From positions 16,001 to 80,000 of the forward strand of contig MCFG01000219.1 of NCBI GenBank assembly GCA_002104895.1: DNA of 64,000 nt. The letters run 5' to 3'. Origin of the DNA: Anaeromyces robustus. Its lineage: Eukaryota > Neocallimastigomycota > Neocallimastigomycetes > Neocallimastigales > Neocallimastigaceae. The notes under the pieces were generated by a model, which saw only the letters and a list, made by a program, of their open reading frames with translations, had not been told where the DNA came from and did no database searches. Of this stretch, positions 45,371-58,991 are shown piece after piece; the stretch's first letter is position 1; the number at the start of each line of letters is the position of its first letter. The translations under genes and the position numbers were made by a program.

Positions 45371-47941
45371 GAAAAAAACTTTTATTATCTATTTCATTAG
45401 TAGTACAATTATAATGACATTTATAATGACATTAAGTCTTTTGTCATTATAAAGTTAATACTATTATTCTTTTTAATAATAATACTAATAATAATAATAA
45501 TACTAATAATAAAGAAAATGAAATGAAACATAAAATAATAAAACATAAATTAAAAAAAAAGGTAACAAAATGTTTAAATAAAACAATATAAAAAAAAGAA
45601 ATGAGAATTATTAATTTTTTTTACTTTTAATATTATTACTAAATTAGTAATTATTAATAATTATAACTAATAATTTATTTTAATTAATCGAATAAATAAT
45701 AAGTAATTAGGCTAATTCATTGTTTAAACTTGAAAATCTTTTAATAAACATTTTTGAACAAATACTAAAGAAAAAAAAAAAAAAAGAAACATTTTTATTA
45801 TAGTTTTAGTATTTAGATTAAAAAAGAAAGAAAAAAAATTTTTTTTGTATTTGAATACAAATAAATAAAAAAAAAAACATAAATTACAAAATTGCCTCTT
45901 TTTAATTAAAGAATAAATTTTCATTATATGTAAATATTAAAAAAAAAAAGATTAAATTATAAAAGTGATTAATTATTTCATTTTTTTTATTTGTAAAGCA
46001 AAAGCTTGAATGTATTATAGAAATTATTATTATTGTTAAAATATTTTATATGTATAAATATTTTATATGTATAAATATTTTATATGTATAAATATTATTT
46101 GTTTATTAGTTTATTCTTATGATATAAATAATAATAAAAATCATCATTAATATATGGTTTATTAATTATTTATAATATTTCAAATATAAATTATAAAAAA
46201 TTTTTTTTAATTATTTTTAAGTATTAAATAAGATTTTTATTTTGTGGAAGAATTTTTTAATATTATTAATATTTATTTTTAATGTAAATCAATTTAAATT
46301 ATTATGATTAAATTAAATTAATTTATTATTTTATATAAAAAAGGAAAAAGATAAAAAAGAGACAAAAAGAAAATTAAAAAAAAAAAAAAGTGATTTGCAA
46401 AAATAATAATAATAATAAAAAAAAACAATAAAAATAATTATTATAATAATAATAAAATTCAAACATTTTAATAATTATTTTTATTAATTATGAATTATGA
46501 ATTATGAATTAATTAAGAAAAACAACACACACAGAAAAAAAAAAGAAAAGAAAAGAAAAAGTTTTATATAATAAAACTTATTATGTGTTATAATATTAAA
46601 TTTTATTAGGATTTATTTATAATTATATAATTATTATCATATTATCATATAATGTCATTTATCAATCGAACCATTATTTTATTGTTATTATTTTATTTAT
46701 CGTTTATTTGATATTTTGAAATATATATTTTTGAATATGATTTTATATTTAATTATATTTCCATATTTTGAAAGTATGTATTTATTGTTACACAATTATA
46801 AGTGAATTTATGCTAAATTTTAAAAGATAAAAAAAATGTTTATTTAAACAATGGATGATATAAACGATTTATTAATTGTACTTTTATATTATTAATTAAA
46901 AAAAAATTTTTTTTTATTTTGTTTAAAAAAAAAAAAAAACTAAGAAATACCACATAATTTATTTTGTGGATGGACTGAAAGAATGTAACCATTTTATATA
47001 AAATAATCAAATGTATATAAAGATATAATTTTATATAATTATATAATTTTAGATATTATTAAAAAAAATCAATTAATAAATAAATAAATAATAAATAAAT
47101 AATAAATAGATAAATAAATAAATAAATAAATAAATAAATAGGCATTTCCTTTTTCAATTTATAATAATGATTAATAAAAAATAGTTAATTAAATAATAAT
47201 ATAAATAATAATAAAAAATCAATACAAATACACAAATAATCAAATTATTAGCTAATAAATAAAGTTTACTATTTTGTAAATACTTAATACTCATAGCATC
47301 ATTTTATGTAATAATTTTAATTTTATTTTATAATCTTTTTTTTTTCTCATTTTAAACAGGATAAAAAGGAACACGTAATTATAATTAATTACGATAAATA
47401 AACAGCTAATCATAATAAATAGAATAAAATATCAAAATAATGAAATATTAAATACATTAATAGTGTAAAATGTTTTATTTATATGTAAAGTTTTATAGAA
47501 TATAATTCTTTTTCTATTTTTCTATTTTTTTTTACCAGCTTGTGTATTTATCTTAATACCTTGTACTTAGTCTATTTATTTATAATATAACAAGGTAAAA
47601 AATTATTAATAATTATTATTTTTATTAATATTTATTAATATTTATTAATATTTATTAATATTTATTAATATTTATAAAATTATAAATTCTTTTTAATTTA
47701 TTTATTAATTAAAATTTGAAACTTTATTTTTTTATTGTTTTTTTTTTTTTTTTATATTAATAATATTTAAATATTATTTATATTATTAATCATTTGAAGG
47801 ATTAAATTTTAATAATTAATAAAAATAACAATACTTTAATTTTATATTTTATCCAATAAAAAAGGAGTAAAAAAATCTTTTTTTTTTAATCCATTTTTTT
47901 TATAAAAAAATTTTTTTTGTATTTATATATTAAAAGTTATC

Positions 47942-47983
<42 letters not shown>

Positions 47984-48415
47984 TAAAGAACAGAAGTAAA
48001 GAGCAAAAAATAAAAAGTAAAAAAAAAGTAGTTTTAATGAATAATATTTAAATAAAATGAATTTCTGTTAAAAGTTTTTCAAAAAAATAAAAAAACATTT
48101 GTATATAAATTCTAATATAATATATATAAAAGAAAAGGAAAAGGAAAAATCAAATAAAAACAAAAAAATATATAAAAAAAAACACTATTTATATATTATT
48201 ATAATATTTTATACCATTATTATTATAATATTTAATTATTATATATTTTCCAATATATCATCCTTTTTTCCCAATATGAAATAAAATAAAATAAGTTTAA
48301 ATAAATTATATGTTTATTTATATAGTTGGAACTATAATATTTATATCAATATCAATAAGACATAACAAATCAAACATAAAATTAAAAAAAAATAAATATA
48401 TAAGTGATAATAAAA

Positions 48416-48462
<47 letters not shown>

Positions 48463-48464
48463 AA

Positions 48465-49764
48465 ATGCGGTATGTAATAGAAAATAAAGTAAAACATATT
48501 AAATATAATAAGAGAGGACCGAAGGGTGAACCACCGAAAAATCAACCTGAAAATAAAGATCCAATACCTCCCCCTCATCCCCCTCCTTCTCCTCCTCCTC
48601 CTCCTCCTCCCAAAGACAATAGAGAACCAAATAATGGAGGAAATAATGGAGGAAATAATGGAGGAAATAATGGAGGAAATAATGGAGGAAATAATGGAGG
48701 AAATAATGGAGGAAATAATGGAGGAAATAATGGAGGAAATAATGGAGGAAACAATGGAGGAAATGATATAGGAAATAATGGAGGAAATAATGGAGGAAAT
48801 GATAATTCAAACAAAGTTAGTGGAAATAATGGTAATACGGATAGTGGGAAAACTTCAATAAGTGGAGATAATAATAGTAATAATAACAAGCAAAATAATA
48901 ATCAGAATACCAGTAATAATAATAACTCTTCAACAATTCAATCTACCTCAAGTAATAATAATCCTTCAACAACTCAACAAACAACAAATAATAATGATTC
49001 GACCAATGGTACAGATAATTCTAATAAAGATAGTGGTAGTAGTAATACTGGAGGTACTACCATTATATATAATAATTACTCAAATGGTACTACACTCTCA
49101 GGCGAAAATGGTTCTGTTGGTAATGTCGGTAATGGTGATAATACTCCTAATAATGGTAATCCTTATAATTACATATTAATTGGTATGGGCATTATTATAT
49201 TATTATTAGGTATCATTGGATCAATATATTTCATTATTAAGAAAAAACGGAAATATAATATAGATATAAATGATGGTGATAGTGATAATGTTAATTTAAA
49301 TAGTGATTTTCCTAAAGTATATACTTTACCTAGAATATCACCAACTCTTAAAAATCCAACAGAAGAATGTCAAGAATATATTAATATTTTAGGTCGTTTA
49401 AAATATAAAAGTTCGAATCCAGCATTATCTTATTATTCACCTACTCTTGCTTCTACATCTTTTTCCCATAATAATGATTATTCTCCTCAAATATATCATA
49501 CTCAACCTATTATGGTGGATTCTCAATTTGATACCTCAAGTCAAATATCAAAATTAACTTTGCCAAATAGTCATTATGATAATCGTTCTTCAATGTATTC
49601 TTCTTATATTCAATCTCCTCTTTCTGATGTATCATCTTATCGAATAACTACATCTGATCCTCAAAGTTTACATAAATCACGTTCAACATTACGATCTAAA
49701 TTAACTAATGGTACAAATATTGATGATGATTCTAATCTTAATGTCAATAATAATTATGATGAGG

Positions 49765-49797
<33 letters not shown>

Positions 49798-49850
49798 ATA
49801 ATACTAGTAATATCAATGAGAATAGTGATAAAACAATGATTAATTCATAA
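48465..49850 (+). CDS. Pro-rich, Asn-Gly-Gly-repeat single-pass membrane protein, 461 residues
   Basis: The start ATG directly follows an (AAAT)n run. Residues 1-35 are basic. Residues about 36-50 are almost all Pro. Residues about 56-115 are NNGG repeats from 12-bp AATAATGGAGGA units. A Ser/Thr/Asn stretch with NNSS and NNPS sites leads to a membrane span at about 236-256 (ILIGMGIIILLLGIIGSIYFI), then KKKRK. The C-terminal part has Tyr- and Ser/Pro-rich segments (YSPTLASTSF, YIQSPLSDVSSY) and a poly-Asn end. No signal peptide is visible, so the N-terminus may be exported directly or an upstream exon may be missing. Function unknown. Confidence 0.7.
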
Positions 49851-51930
49851 AGCAATTATAAAAAAAGTATAATAATAATAATAATAATAATAATAATTAA
49901 CAATATTTAATAATAAATCAATAACAAAAAAAATTTAATATTTTTAATAATTATTAAATATTAGTACATAATTAAATTACTATGAATTTTTGTAATCTCA
50001 ACAAATGAAAAAGATATAGATATTTTTTCCCTTCTTTTAGAAGAAAAAAATACAATAAATAAATGAGAAAAAACAAAGTGTTTTTTTTTTAGAAAAAAAA
50101 ATTACAACAAAAAAATCATTTATTTATTAAATTGAAAATTTTTAAAATATATATATATATATATATGCATATATATATAAAATTAATAATAATAATATAA
50201 AATAATAAAATTGTTATTCTTTTTATTATTATTATTTCTTATATAATTGTATAATTAATATATATATATATTTTGATGTAGATTTATATATACTTAAATT
50301 GTATATATATATGTATAATAAATTATTTTTTTAAATAATATACCAATAAAATATATTTTATTCTATTATTAAAAAAAAAAAAAAAAAAAAGAATAGATTA
50401 AATAATATTATATTATATCAATATTAAATAATATAATAATAATAATAAAAAAAAATAAATTATCTTGCTATACTAATTCAGTTATAGATTTAGATAATTT
50501 TTTTTTATTATTTTTATTTTTTTTTTTATACATATATTTTTTTCGTTATTCACATTAAACCTATTAATATATGTTATCAAAAAATATAATTAAATCAGTT
50601 TTTAATTTTAAATATTTAAATATTTTTATATGTATTTAAATATTTTATAAAAAATATATATATATTTATATATATATATATATCTAAATATTTTTCAATT
50701 TCAATAAGGATTCAAAAAAAAAAAAAATAATAATGATAATAATAAATTAATAACCAATAATTATTTTGGTAAATGATAATGATAATAAAATAATGGAATT
50801 AATTATAATTATATAATTAATTAGTAATCAAAAAATGAAAAAAAAAATTCTTTTTGTTTCTAATTTTTTCATATTTACTTTTTTAACAGTCTATTAAAAA
50901 AAAAAAAGAATAATATTAAGTTATTTGTTTAAATCTGGTCAAATAATTTAAAAAAAGAAGTGGTTCATAGAGATGTTAAGAAATTTATATATGTAAACCA
51001 AGGAAAGGAATATTTAATTTTATGATATAAAAACGTAATCATTTATAATAATATTAATAATAACAATAATAAAAGTAAAAAAATAAATACAATATATGTG
51101 ACCAATGATTAATCTTTATTATAATAGTATAATCTATTTATTTATTAATACTTTTAAAATAATATTAATTTTGTTTTATTTTTTTATACATATAGAAATC
51201 TTAAATTTTTAATTTTTTTACAACAAAATAAAAAATATTAATTAAAAATAAAACAAGTAATTATGACGTTAATTATGACATAAATATTATCATTAATACA
51301 ATAAATAATATGTGGACTATTTTTTAATTAAATGTACAAAGGATCAGATAGTATAAAATATTTAAAAACTAAAAAAAAAAAGTTTTGGATACATCAATAC
51401 GAAAAACATTAAAAAAAATAATAATAAAAATATATATATAATGATTTGATCAATATTTTCAAAAATACAAAAAAAAAAAAATCATTGTAAACACAATTTT
51501 GTAAATAAATGATAAATGTATATAATATTTGTATAATATTTGTATATAGTAATTGTTAATAGAATAGAATGTTAATAGAATAGAATATAAAACATTTTTA
51601 TATAAAATAAATAAATAATGTATAAATAATACAAAAACAAAATGTATTTATATATAAGAATGAATAAAGAATAATTTATATGTATTATTATGATTATTAT
51701 TATTTCTTGGTAATTTATTTTTTTATTTAAATGTTAGAATATTATATATATAATATATATATATATATTTTAATATGTAATGATAATAAGAAAACAAAAA
51801 AAAAATTAATATATAATATTTAACTTTGTTATAAACATAAGATTTACATATTCTTTTCTTCTTTTGTATCAATTATTTATTTATTGATTTTTTATATACT
51901 CCTTAATTATAATTTTTATTACTACATAAG

Positions 51931-51962
<32 letters not shown>

Positions 51963-52549
51963 AATAACCAGAATAAAATATTAACTACTAACAAAAAAAA
52001 TTTTTTTTTTTTTTTTTTGGTTTATTTTTTTTTCTTTTTCTTTTATAAATATATAAAAATAAATGTACATATAGAAAAAAATAATTATTATTTTTTATTA
52101 TTATTGTTATTATTATATTATTTTTTTTATTGTTTTTATTTATTAATTGCTGTTAATTACTATTATATTATATTATTTATTTATTTATTTATTTATTAAT
52201 CTTATTTTATTTTTCTTATTTAAAATTTAAATCATATTAAATTTGTTATTGTTTTTTTTTAAAAAAAAAGATAAATAAATAAATTAATAAATAATATTGA
52301 AATTGAAATTTGAAATTTGAAATTGAAAATTACAATTAATGAAATTTAATTTTTATTCTTGTTTTTTTTTATCTACTTTTTAAAATTTAAAACGTAAAAT
52401 ATAAAATTAAAATTAAATTTTAATTTTTTTTCTTTTCATTATTATTATTATTATTATTATACTACTATTATTTTATTTTATTTTATATTATTTCATTTTA
52501 TTTTTTTTTTTTTTTAAAGTTTAGATTTAAATTTTAATTTTGGTAAAAT
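49851..52549. other. AT-rich intergenic stretch
   Basis: I see only simple repeats, a TGACGT site at 51264, and a possible kinase-like scrap near 50960 described under the findings. Confidence 0.55.
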
Positions 52550-54361
52550 TCATTTAGCACCATGTTCTATTAAATATTTAATAATAGCTTCATTACCAAT
52601 AAGACGTGCTGTTGATAATGGTGTATCACCATTAACATCTTTTTCATTAATGTCAGCACCTTTTTCTATTAAATATTGGACTAAAGATTCCATTTCATAT
52701 ATAATAGCAGTAACTAATGGAGAATAACATTTTTTAGCTTTTAAATTAACATCTGCTCCACGTTCTATTAATTCTTTTGCAAGTGCTTCATTACCTATTT
52801 TTATTGCTGCTACTAAAGGTGTATAGTCATCTTGCATATTAATATTAACATTGGGATTATCTAATAAAACTTTGACAATACCTTCTTTACCTTTATTTAT
52901 GGCAACAATAAGTGGTGGATCTTCCCAACTTTTACTTTTTACGGAAGTATCTACTCCATGTTCTAATAAACATTTTACTACACTTTCTTTATTACCAACA
53001 ATAGAAAGCATTAAAGTAGAATAACCTTCCCCATTTTTAATATTAACATCTGCACCATGTTCAATTAATGTATTAATAATTACTTCATTTCCTTTTTCAA
53101 TAGCAAATATTAAAGGTTTTTGTGGTGGAGTTGGAGAAAGTAAACTCATAAGATTAATTTGTTCTGAATCAAATTTTTCTACTGTTTTACCTGGCATATT
53201 AACATCTGCTCCATTTTCTATTAATTCTTTAACAATTTCTTCATCTCCTTTATCAATAGCAACAATTAATGAAGTTTTATTACCTCTTGATTTTTTATTC
53301 ACATCAACTCCCTTTTCAATCATATATTTAACTAAATTATTTTTACCAAGATTAATGGTAGCAAGAAAAGAATTAATACCTACATCACTTGTAATATCTG
53401 CACCAGCATCAATTAAACGTTTTGGAATATTTTCGTTTTGACAACGAATTGCTTCTGTTAGAAGGGAAGGAAGTGAAGGTTTTTCCTTTTGAGAATTAAA
53501 CTGTGCTCCATGATCAATTAAATATTGAACTATTTCTTCATTTTCCATTTGAATAGCATAATATAAAGGTGTATAAATAGTTTTATCAATATCTTGATCA
53601 ATGTTTGCTCCATGATCGATTAAATATTTTATAATATCATTATTTCCTGTTTTGATGGCATGAATTAATGGTTCATCCTCAAATTCATCTATTTTATTGA
53701 CATCAGCTCCATGTTCTATTAATAATTTTACTATATCTAAATTATTAACTGTAATTGCGCAAATTAATGGTGATTTATCAAATGAATAATAATTTAAAGA
53801 TGGGTATTGAGAAACAATATATTCTATTATGTTTAAAGAAGCATTATTTTCAATGGTATAAATTAATAAATCAAATTCTTCACTATTAATTTGAGTTAAT
53901 AATACTGAACTACTAGAAATACAATTTTTTAACTCTTCAACATTATCTTCTTTTATACTTTTTATTATTTTATTTCTTAAATCTGAAATAGTCTTAAGAT
54001 TTTCAATAAAAGCATTATCAATAAAACTAATTTCTAATTCTCCATTTTTAACTTTATTTATTAAGGTATTAGCTTTATCTTCATCGCCATCATTTTCATC
54101 AGCTACTATTTTTTTTTCTAATAAATGAAAAACATCACCAGCTATAAATTCTTTTTCTCTGTTATCATTATCACATAAAATTTTTATTAATTCACAATAA
54201 TTTGAATTAGCAAATGCGACTTTATAAAAATCTATATTAAAAAAGGCATTTTCTTTATTATCTTTATAATAATCTTTTAATTTTTCTACTTCATTATTTT
54301 CAATTAATGAAATAACATAATCAGTATCATCAGCAGTTTCTGGATTTTCTAAATAATCCAT
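52550..54361 (-). CDS. Ankyrin-repeat protein, 603 residues
   Basis: Residues 1-190 are a non-repeat N-terminal part (MDYLENPETADDTDYVISLI) with weak ankyrin-like helices. From about 195 to the end there are twelve ankyrin repeats of about 33 residues, with the usual TPL, AI, NEEIVKYLIEHGADVN pattern. The last ends at the C-terminus (NGDTPLSTA, YLIEHGAK). Ankyrin stacks bind other proteins; no catalytic domain, signal peptide or membrane span is seen, so an intracellular scaffold is likely. It is divergent from the ankyrin gene at 55085, with 723 bp between the two ATGs. Such genes form large families in gut fungi. Confidence 0.9.
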   Translation of the reverse strand: MDYLENPETADDTDYVISLIENNEVEKLKDYYKDNKENAFFNIDFYKVAFANSNYCELIKILCDNDNREKEFIAGDVFHLLEKKIVADENDGDEDKANTLINKVKNGELEISFIDNAFIENLKTISDLRNKIIKSIKEDNVEELKNCISSSSVLLTQINSEEFDLLIYTIENNASLNIIEYIVSQYPSLNYYSFDKSPLICAITVNNLDIVKLLIEHGADVNKIDEFEDEPLIHAIKTGNNDIIKYLIDHGANIDQDIDKTIYTPLYYAIQMENEEIVQYLIDHGAQFNSQKEKPSLPSLLTEAIRCQNENIPKRLIDAGADITSDVGINSFLATINLGKNNLVKYMIEKGVDVNKKSRGNKTSLIVAIDKGDEEIVKELIENGADVNMPGKTVEKFDSEQINLMSLLSPTPPQKPLIFAIEKGNEVIINTLIEHGADVNIKNGEGYSTLMLSIVGNKESVVKCLLEHGVDTSVKSKSWEDPPLIVAINKGKEGIVKVLLDNPNVNINMQDDYTPLVAAIKIGNEALAKELIERGADVNLKAKKCYSPLVTAIIYEMESLVQYLIEKGADINEKDVNGDTPLSTARLIGNEAIIKYLIEHGAK

Positions 54362-54752
54362 ATTTAATTTTTTTTTTATACCTTTTTTTTTTTTTTTCTT
54401 TTTTTTTTTTTTTAAAAAAAAAGTTGTAACAATTATTTATATATATAAATATATATATAAATTTTCTATTTTTAAGAAAATAATAAAAAAAATTTAAAAA
54501 ATAATATTTATTAATTAAAATATTTATTTATTTTAAAATAAATAAATGAATGAATGAATTAAATAAATAAAATATGTAAAATACAAAAAAAAAAGTTTAA
54601 ATTTTTTGATTCACAGAATAAATATTAAATATAATGAATGAATAAATATAATATAAATAAATTAATAAATACTTAATTTAATTTAAATGAATGAATAATC
54701 AATAATTTTTATTTTTTAATTATTAAATGTATAAATATTGGTTTAATGTAAT

Positions 54753-54784
<32 letters not shown>

Positions 54785-55084
54785 TTTGGAAAATATATAT
54801 TACTAATTATATATAATATAATAATTTTATTTATTATTTATTTTATTAATTACTATTTGATTATTTATTTACTAATAATATATATATTATATATTATTAT
54901 TTACTAATTAACTAAATTAATAAAAAGAGGAAAAAAATTTATTATAAATTTTGGGATACAAAGAAAATTTTTTTTGAAAAATATAAAAAGATTATTATTT
55001 TTATTATAATAATAATTGATAAAGATAAAAAAAAAAATAAATAAATAAAAAGAAGAAAATATTTATTATTAACAAGGAAACATA
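54362..55084. other. Divergent promoter region between two ankyrin genes
   Basis: 723 bp of very AT-rich DNA with simple repeats. I see no specific site. Confidence 0.6.
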
Positions 55085-56812
55085 ATGAAAGAAGATAATT
55101 TTATTGATTTACTTGTTGAAGCAATTGATAATCAAAATTTAGATGAAATAAGAAAATTAATAAATAATAATATAGAAAGAAAAAATGTAATCATTGATAT
55201 TTATAATAAAAAATTACTTATTGTTGAAAGATTTCGATATATTATTGAAAAATGCTATAATGATATTAATATTCCATCAAATTTTATAAAATTATTGATA
55301 AAAGATGAAAATATTGAATTATTAGATATAATTTTTGATCATTATAGATTTTATGATACTGAATGTATTATAAATTTACTTACTCGATATAAAAATAAGG
55401 AACCTATATCTACTTCTGATTTAAATAAATATCTTTCAAATGAAAAATATATATTATTAGATAAATATGGTTATAGTAATTTCCTTAAATCAAGTTGTAA
55501 ATATTTAAATATTGCATGTCTTACAAATAAATATAATATCGTTAAATTTTTAGTTGAAAACGGTGCAGATGTAAATAAAAAAGATGATAACTACGGTAGT
55601 ACACCAATATATATGGCATGTAATAATAAAAATAGAAATGAAAATGAGCACATAATAAAATATTTAATAAATCATGGAGCAAATGTAAATATAGAAAGTG
55701 AATATTGTGAACCGTTAAGTACAGCATGTAAATTTTGTAATGTAAATGTAATAAAATATTTAATTGAAAAGGGAGCAAACATAAATAATGGAAATAAATA
55801 TAGTACATCCCCTTTAACTGCTGCATGTTCAGAAAATAATGAAGAAGTTATAAAATATTTAATTGAAAAGGGAGTTGATGTTAATAAAAAAGATGGAAAA
55901 GGTGAAACACCTTTAACGATAGTATGTAAAAATGAAAATGAAAATGATAATATAGTAAAATATTTAATTGAAAACGGAGCAGATATAAATAAGGAAAATA
56001 TGGATGGTAAACCTCCATTAATTCTTGCATGTAAAAAAGAAAAAATAAATATAGTGAAAACATTAATTAAATATGGAGCGGATATAAATAAAGAAGATAA
56101 TAAAAAAAATACACCTTTAATAATAGGATGTAAAAAAGATAATGAAGAAATAGTAGAAAATTTAATTGAAAATGGAGCTGATGTAAATAAAGAAAATATG
56201 AAAGGTAATACTCCTTTAATTTTATCAAGTCGTAATGGGAATGAAAAAATAATGAATTGGTTAATTGAACATGAAGCAAATATAGATAAAGTAAATAATT
56301 ATGGTAATACAGCATTAATAGAAGCATGTTATAAACGAAATAATAATATAATCAAAAAATTAATTGAATTAGGTGCAGATATTAATAAAGAAAATAAAAA
56401 TGGTGATTCAGCATTAATTATGTCATGTTATGTAATGAATTGTGATATAATAAAACTTTTAATTGAAAATGGTGCAAATATAAATAAAAAAAATAAGAAA
56501 GAAAATACCCCTTTAATAGAAATATGCAGTAATAAAGTTAAAAAGAACAAAAAAAATAAAAATAATTATACAGACATGGTAAAATATTTAATTGAACATG
56601 GAGCTGATGTTAATAATGAAAATAATATAGGAGATACGGCATTAACAACAGCATGTTTAAATGGTAATGAAGATGAAGTTATATATTTAATTGAACATGG
56701 TGCAAATGTAAATAAAAAAAATATTGCTGGACAATCACCATTATATCTTGCACAATCCGAAGGGTTTAAAAATATAACAAAATATTTAATTCAACATAAT
56801 GCAAAAGAATAA
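55085..56812 (+). CDS. Ankyrin-repeat protein, 575 residues
   Basis: Residues 1-138 are a non-repeat part starting MKEDNFIDLLVEAI. Thirteen ankyrin repeats follow to the C-terminus (KYLIQHNAKE), most with the pattern TPLIxAC, IVKYLIENGADINKEN. Two repeats carry insertions: NKNRNENEHI in repeat 2 and a Lys/Asn-rich insertion in repeat 11 (VKKNKKNKNN). Cysteine recurs in the ACK position of most repeats, unlike the divergent neighbour, where Ile is common, so the pair is not a recent duplicate. No other domain is visible; an intracellular protein-binding role is likely. Confidence 0.9.
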   Translation: MKEDNFIDLLVEAIDNQNLDEIRKLINNNIERKNVIIDIYNKKLLIVERFRYIIEKCYNDINIPSNFIKLLIKDENIELLDIIFDHYRFYDTECIINLLTRYKNKEPISTSDLNKYLSNEKYILLDKYGYSNFLKSSCKYLNIACLTNKYNIVKFLVENGADVNKKDDNYGSTPIYMACNNKNRNENEHIIKYLINHGANVNIESEYCEPLSTACKFCNVNVIKYLIEKGANINNGNKYSTSPLTAACSENNEEVIKYLIEKGVDVNKKDGKGETPLTIVCKNENENDNIVKYLIENGADINKENMDGKPPLILACKKEKINIVKTLIKYGADINKEDNKKNTPLIIGCKKDNEEIVENLIENGADVNKENMKGNTPLILSSRNGNEKIMNWLIEHEANIDKVNNYGNTALIEACYKRNNNIIKKLIELGADINKENKNGDSALIMSCYVMNCDIIKLLIENGANINKKNKKENTPLIEICSNKVKKNKKNKNNYTDMVKYLIEHGADVNNENNIGDTALTTACLNGNEDEVIYLIEHGANVNKKNIAGQSPLYLAQSEGFKNITKYLIQHNAKE

Positions 56813-57947
56813 TAATAATAAGAAGAAGAAGAAGAAGAAGAAAAATAAAACTTTAAAATTTTTTTAATTATTATTAATACTAATGCTATTTAATTTAATA
56901 TATAAATTATTTTTTTTTTTTATTGAAATATTTTTTAAATTATTTTTGAAAATAAAAATTATATTTATATCTAAATTTGAAAATAATATATATCAAATAA
57001 TTTTATTAAAAATTTGAAAATAAAAATTATATTTATATCAAAATTTGAAAATAATATATAAAAAATTTTATTAAAAATTTGAATAATTATATTATTCAAA
57101 TAGTTCTTTCATAAGTATTTTTATGGATAGTTTTATTTTGTTAATTATTTATTTGTCATTATAATTACATATATTATTATTATTATATTCTAATTTTATA
57201 TATACAGTTAATTTTTATATTCCATTATTGATTTAATATAATACTTTTTTTAATTTTATGAGTATTATGTAAATTACATATTTCTTATATATTAATTATT
57301 TATTTTTAAAAATAAATGATTATTATTTTTACATATTCAATATAAAAATTATTTTTTAATATTTTTTTTAAATAAGGTTTTGTTATTTTTATTTTTTTTA
57401 ATAAATAATAATATTTATTTATATATAATATATTATATTAATTATATTAATTAACAAAATGGTAATAATTGTCTTTTTTTTTTATAATCAATAGCAATAA
57501 TAATTTTTTTATAATTTAAATTAATAATTGAAATAATTATATTTTATATATTATAATTTGGCATTTTTAATTATCAATTATCAAAAAAAAGTTATAATAA
57601 TTATTTATTATTCTAATTTATTGATAAAAGTTTCAATGGTAATATTCTAATAGATTGTGTTTTATTTATAGATATATTTAAAAATTCATCATATAAAAAT
57701 ATAAAAATATTATTATATATTATATATTTCTATATTTTATATATTTTGGTAATTTTTAGTTAATTATATTCATTCAAGAAGTAATTTAATTATAAAATAT
57801 TTATAGAAAAATCCATATATTAATTTATAAATATTTAACAAAAAAAAAAAAAGCATAATTAATGAAAAATGTTTTATATATATATATATATACTTTAGTT
57901 ATTATATTTCATTTTCCTTTTCAAAATTATTTTTAAATTGATATTTT
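56813..57947. other. Convergent intergenic stretch with a hairpin
   Basis: Two copies of a 68-bp unit start near 56947 and 57015 (TTTGAAAATAAAAATTATAT). A perfect hairpin, ATTTGAATAAT, TAT, ATTATTCAAAT, lies at 57077-57101. There is no gene. Confidence 0.65.
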
Positions 57948-58884
57948 TTATTGTGTATTATCTTTTTCATAAAAACTTTCTTTATTTAAATAAAATGATA
58001 ATGAATTATTCCCACTATAATATTCTTCATCATAAAGTTGACTTTTATATTTTTTTACTAAATTATCTACTAATTGAGAATAATTAGAATCAACACATTT
58101 ATATATAGAAATATGATTTAATGTATCTACTTTTTTAATTAATAATTTTATATGGGAATATATTTTTGATAATCGTTTAAGATTTAATTGATATTTAACT
58201 TTTGAAATAATATTGCCACTAAAATTGTATTCACTTAATCTATTAGAAATATCACGTATTTGTGTTTTACAATAATCCATAATATGTTTATCCATTATAT
58301 AATCAGATTTAATTGAAATAGTATTACATTTATTCATTATATCTTGATTTAATTTATTTAATGAATTTGTTAATGTTGTATTTCGATTTATTAAAACTTT
58401 AACATTATTACAAAATATACCTAAATCTTTTTTTTCAAAAGCAGTATTTATAACTTCTTTTAAATCTTCTTGTTCTACCATTAGATAAAGTAATATATTA
58501 TTTAAATTTATTACTTGACATATATAATCTATCCATTTTTGTATAAAATCTTCATTTGTACATGATCTTAAATAATCCATATTTAAATGTAATATATTAC
58601 CTGTATTTGATTTTGAATTTACTTCTTTTTTTACCAATTCTACATAATATTTAATTCGTATATCATAATGATATATATTTTCTTGATCATCAAATTCTTC
58701 TTTTATTAAATAATTATTAATATCTTGTATACTGACTTCGCTTTTATTAGGATTTAACCAAGAAACCCTATTATTCATATTATTTTTATCCTTTTTATCC
58801 TTTTCCTTATCTTTATCTTTATTATTATCATAATTATTCTTATTATCTGTAATATTTACATTATTATTATTTAGTTTGTTATTA

Positions 58885-58921
<37 letters not shown>

Positions 58922-58960
58922 TACTATCAATTGCATTATCGTCAAAGATATTACTATTAC

Positions 58961-58991
<31 letters not shown>

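Larger units (their letters stand above)
42430..48464. other. Six kilobases without a recognised gene
   Basis: Open frames here are short and low in complexity. It contains two strong foldbacks (43239-43326, 43866-43974), an (AAAT)n microsatellite (about 45249-45370), a less AT-rich patch at about 44440-44770 holding an imperfect tandem repeat (ATTCATTTATTCTA) and the palindrome TTATACATGAATGTATAA near 44437, and TACCTTGT/ACAAGGTA repeats near 47559 and 47590. An unrecognised spliced gene or non-coding RNA is possible at 44.4-44.8 kb. Confidence 0.5.

Noticed and set aside
45724-45924. 66-residue Phe-rich minus-strand ORF
   Set aside because: It comes from A/T homopolymers; no domain or start context supports it.
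48099-48284. 61-residue hydrophobic ORF before the NNGG protein as its missing signal exon
   Set aside because: No donor precedes its stop, so it cannot be joined to 48465 with normal splice sites.
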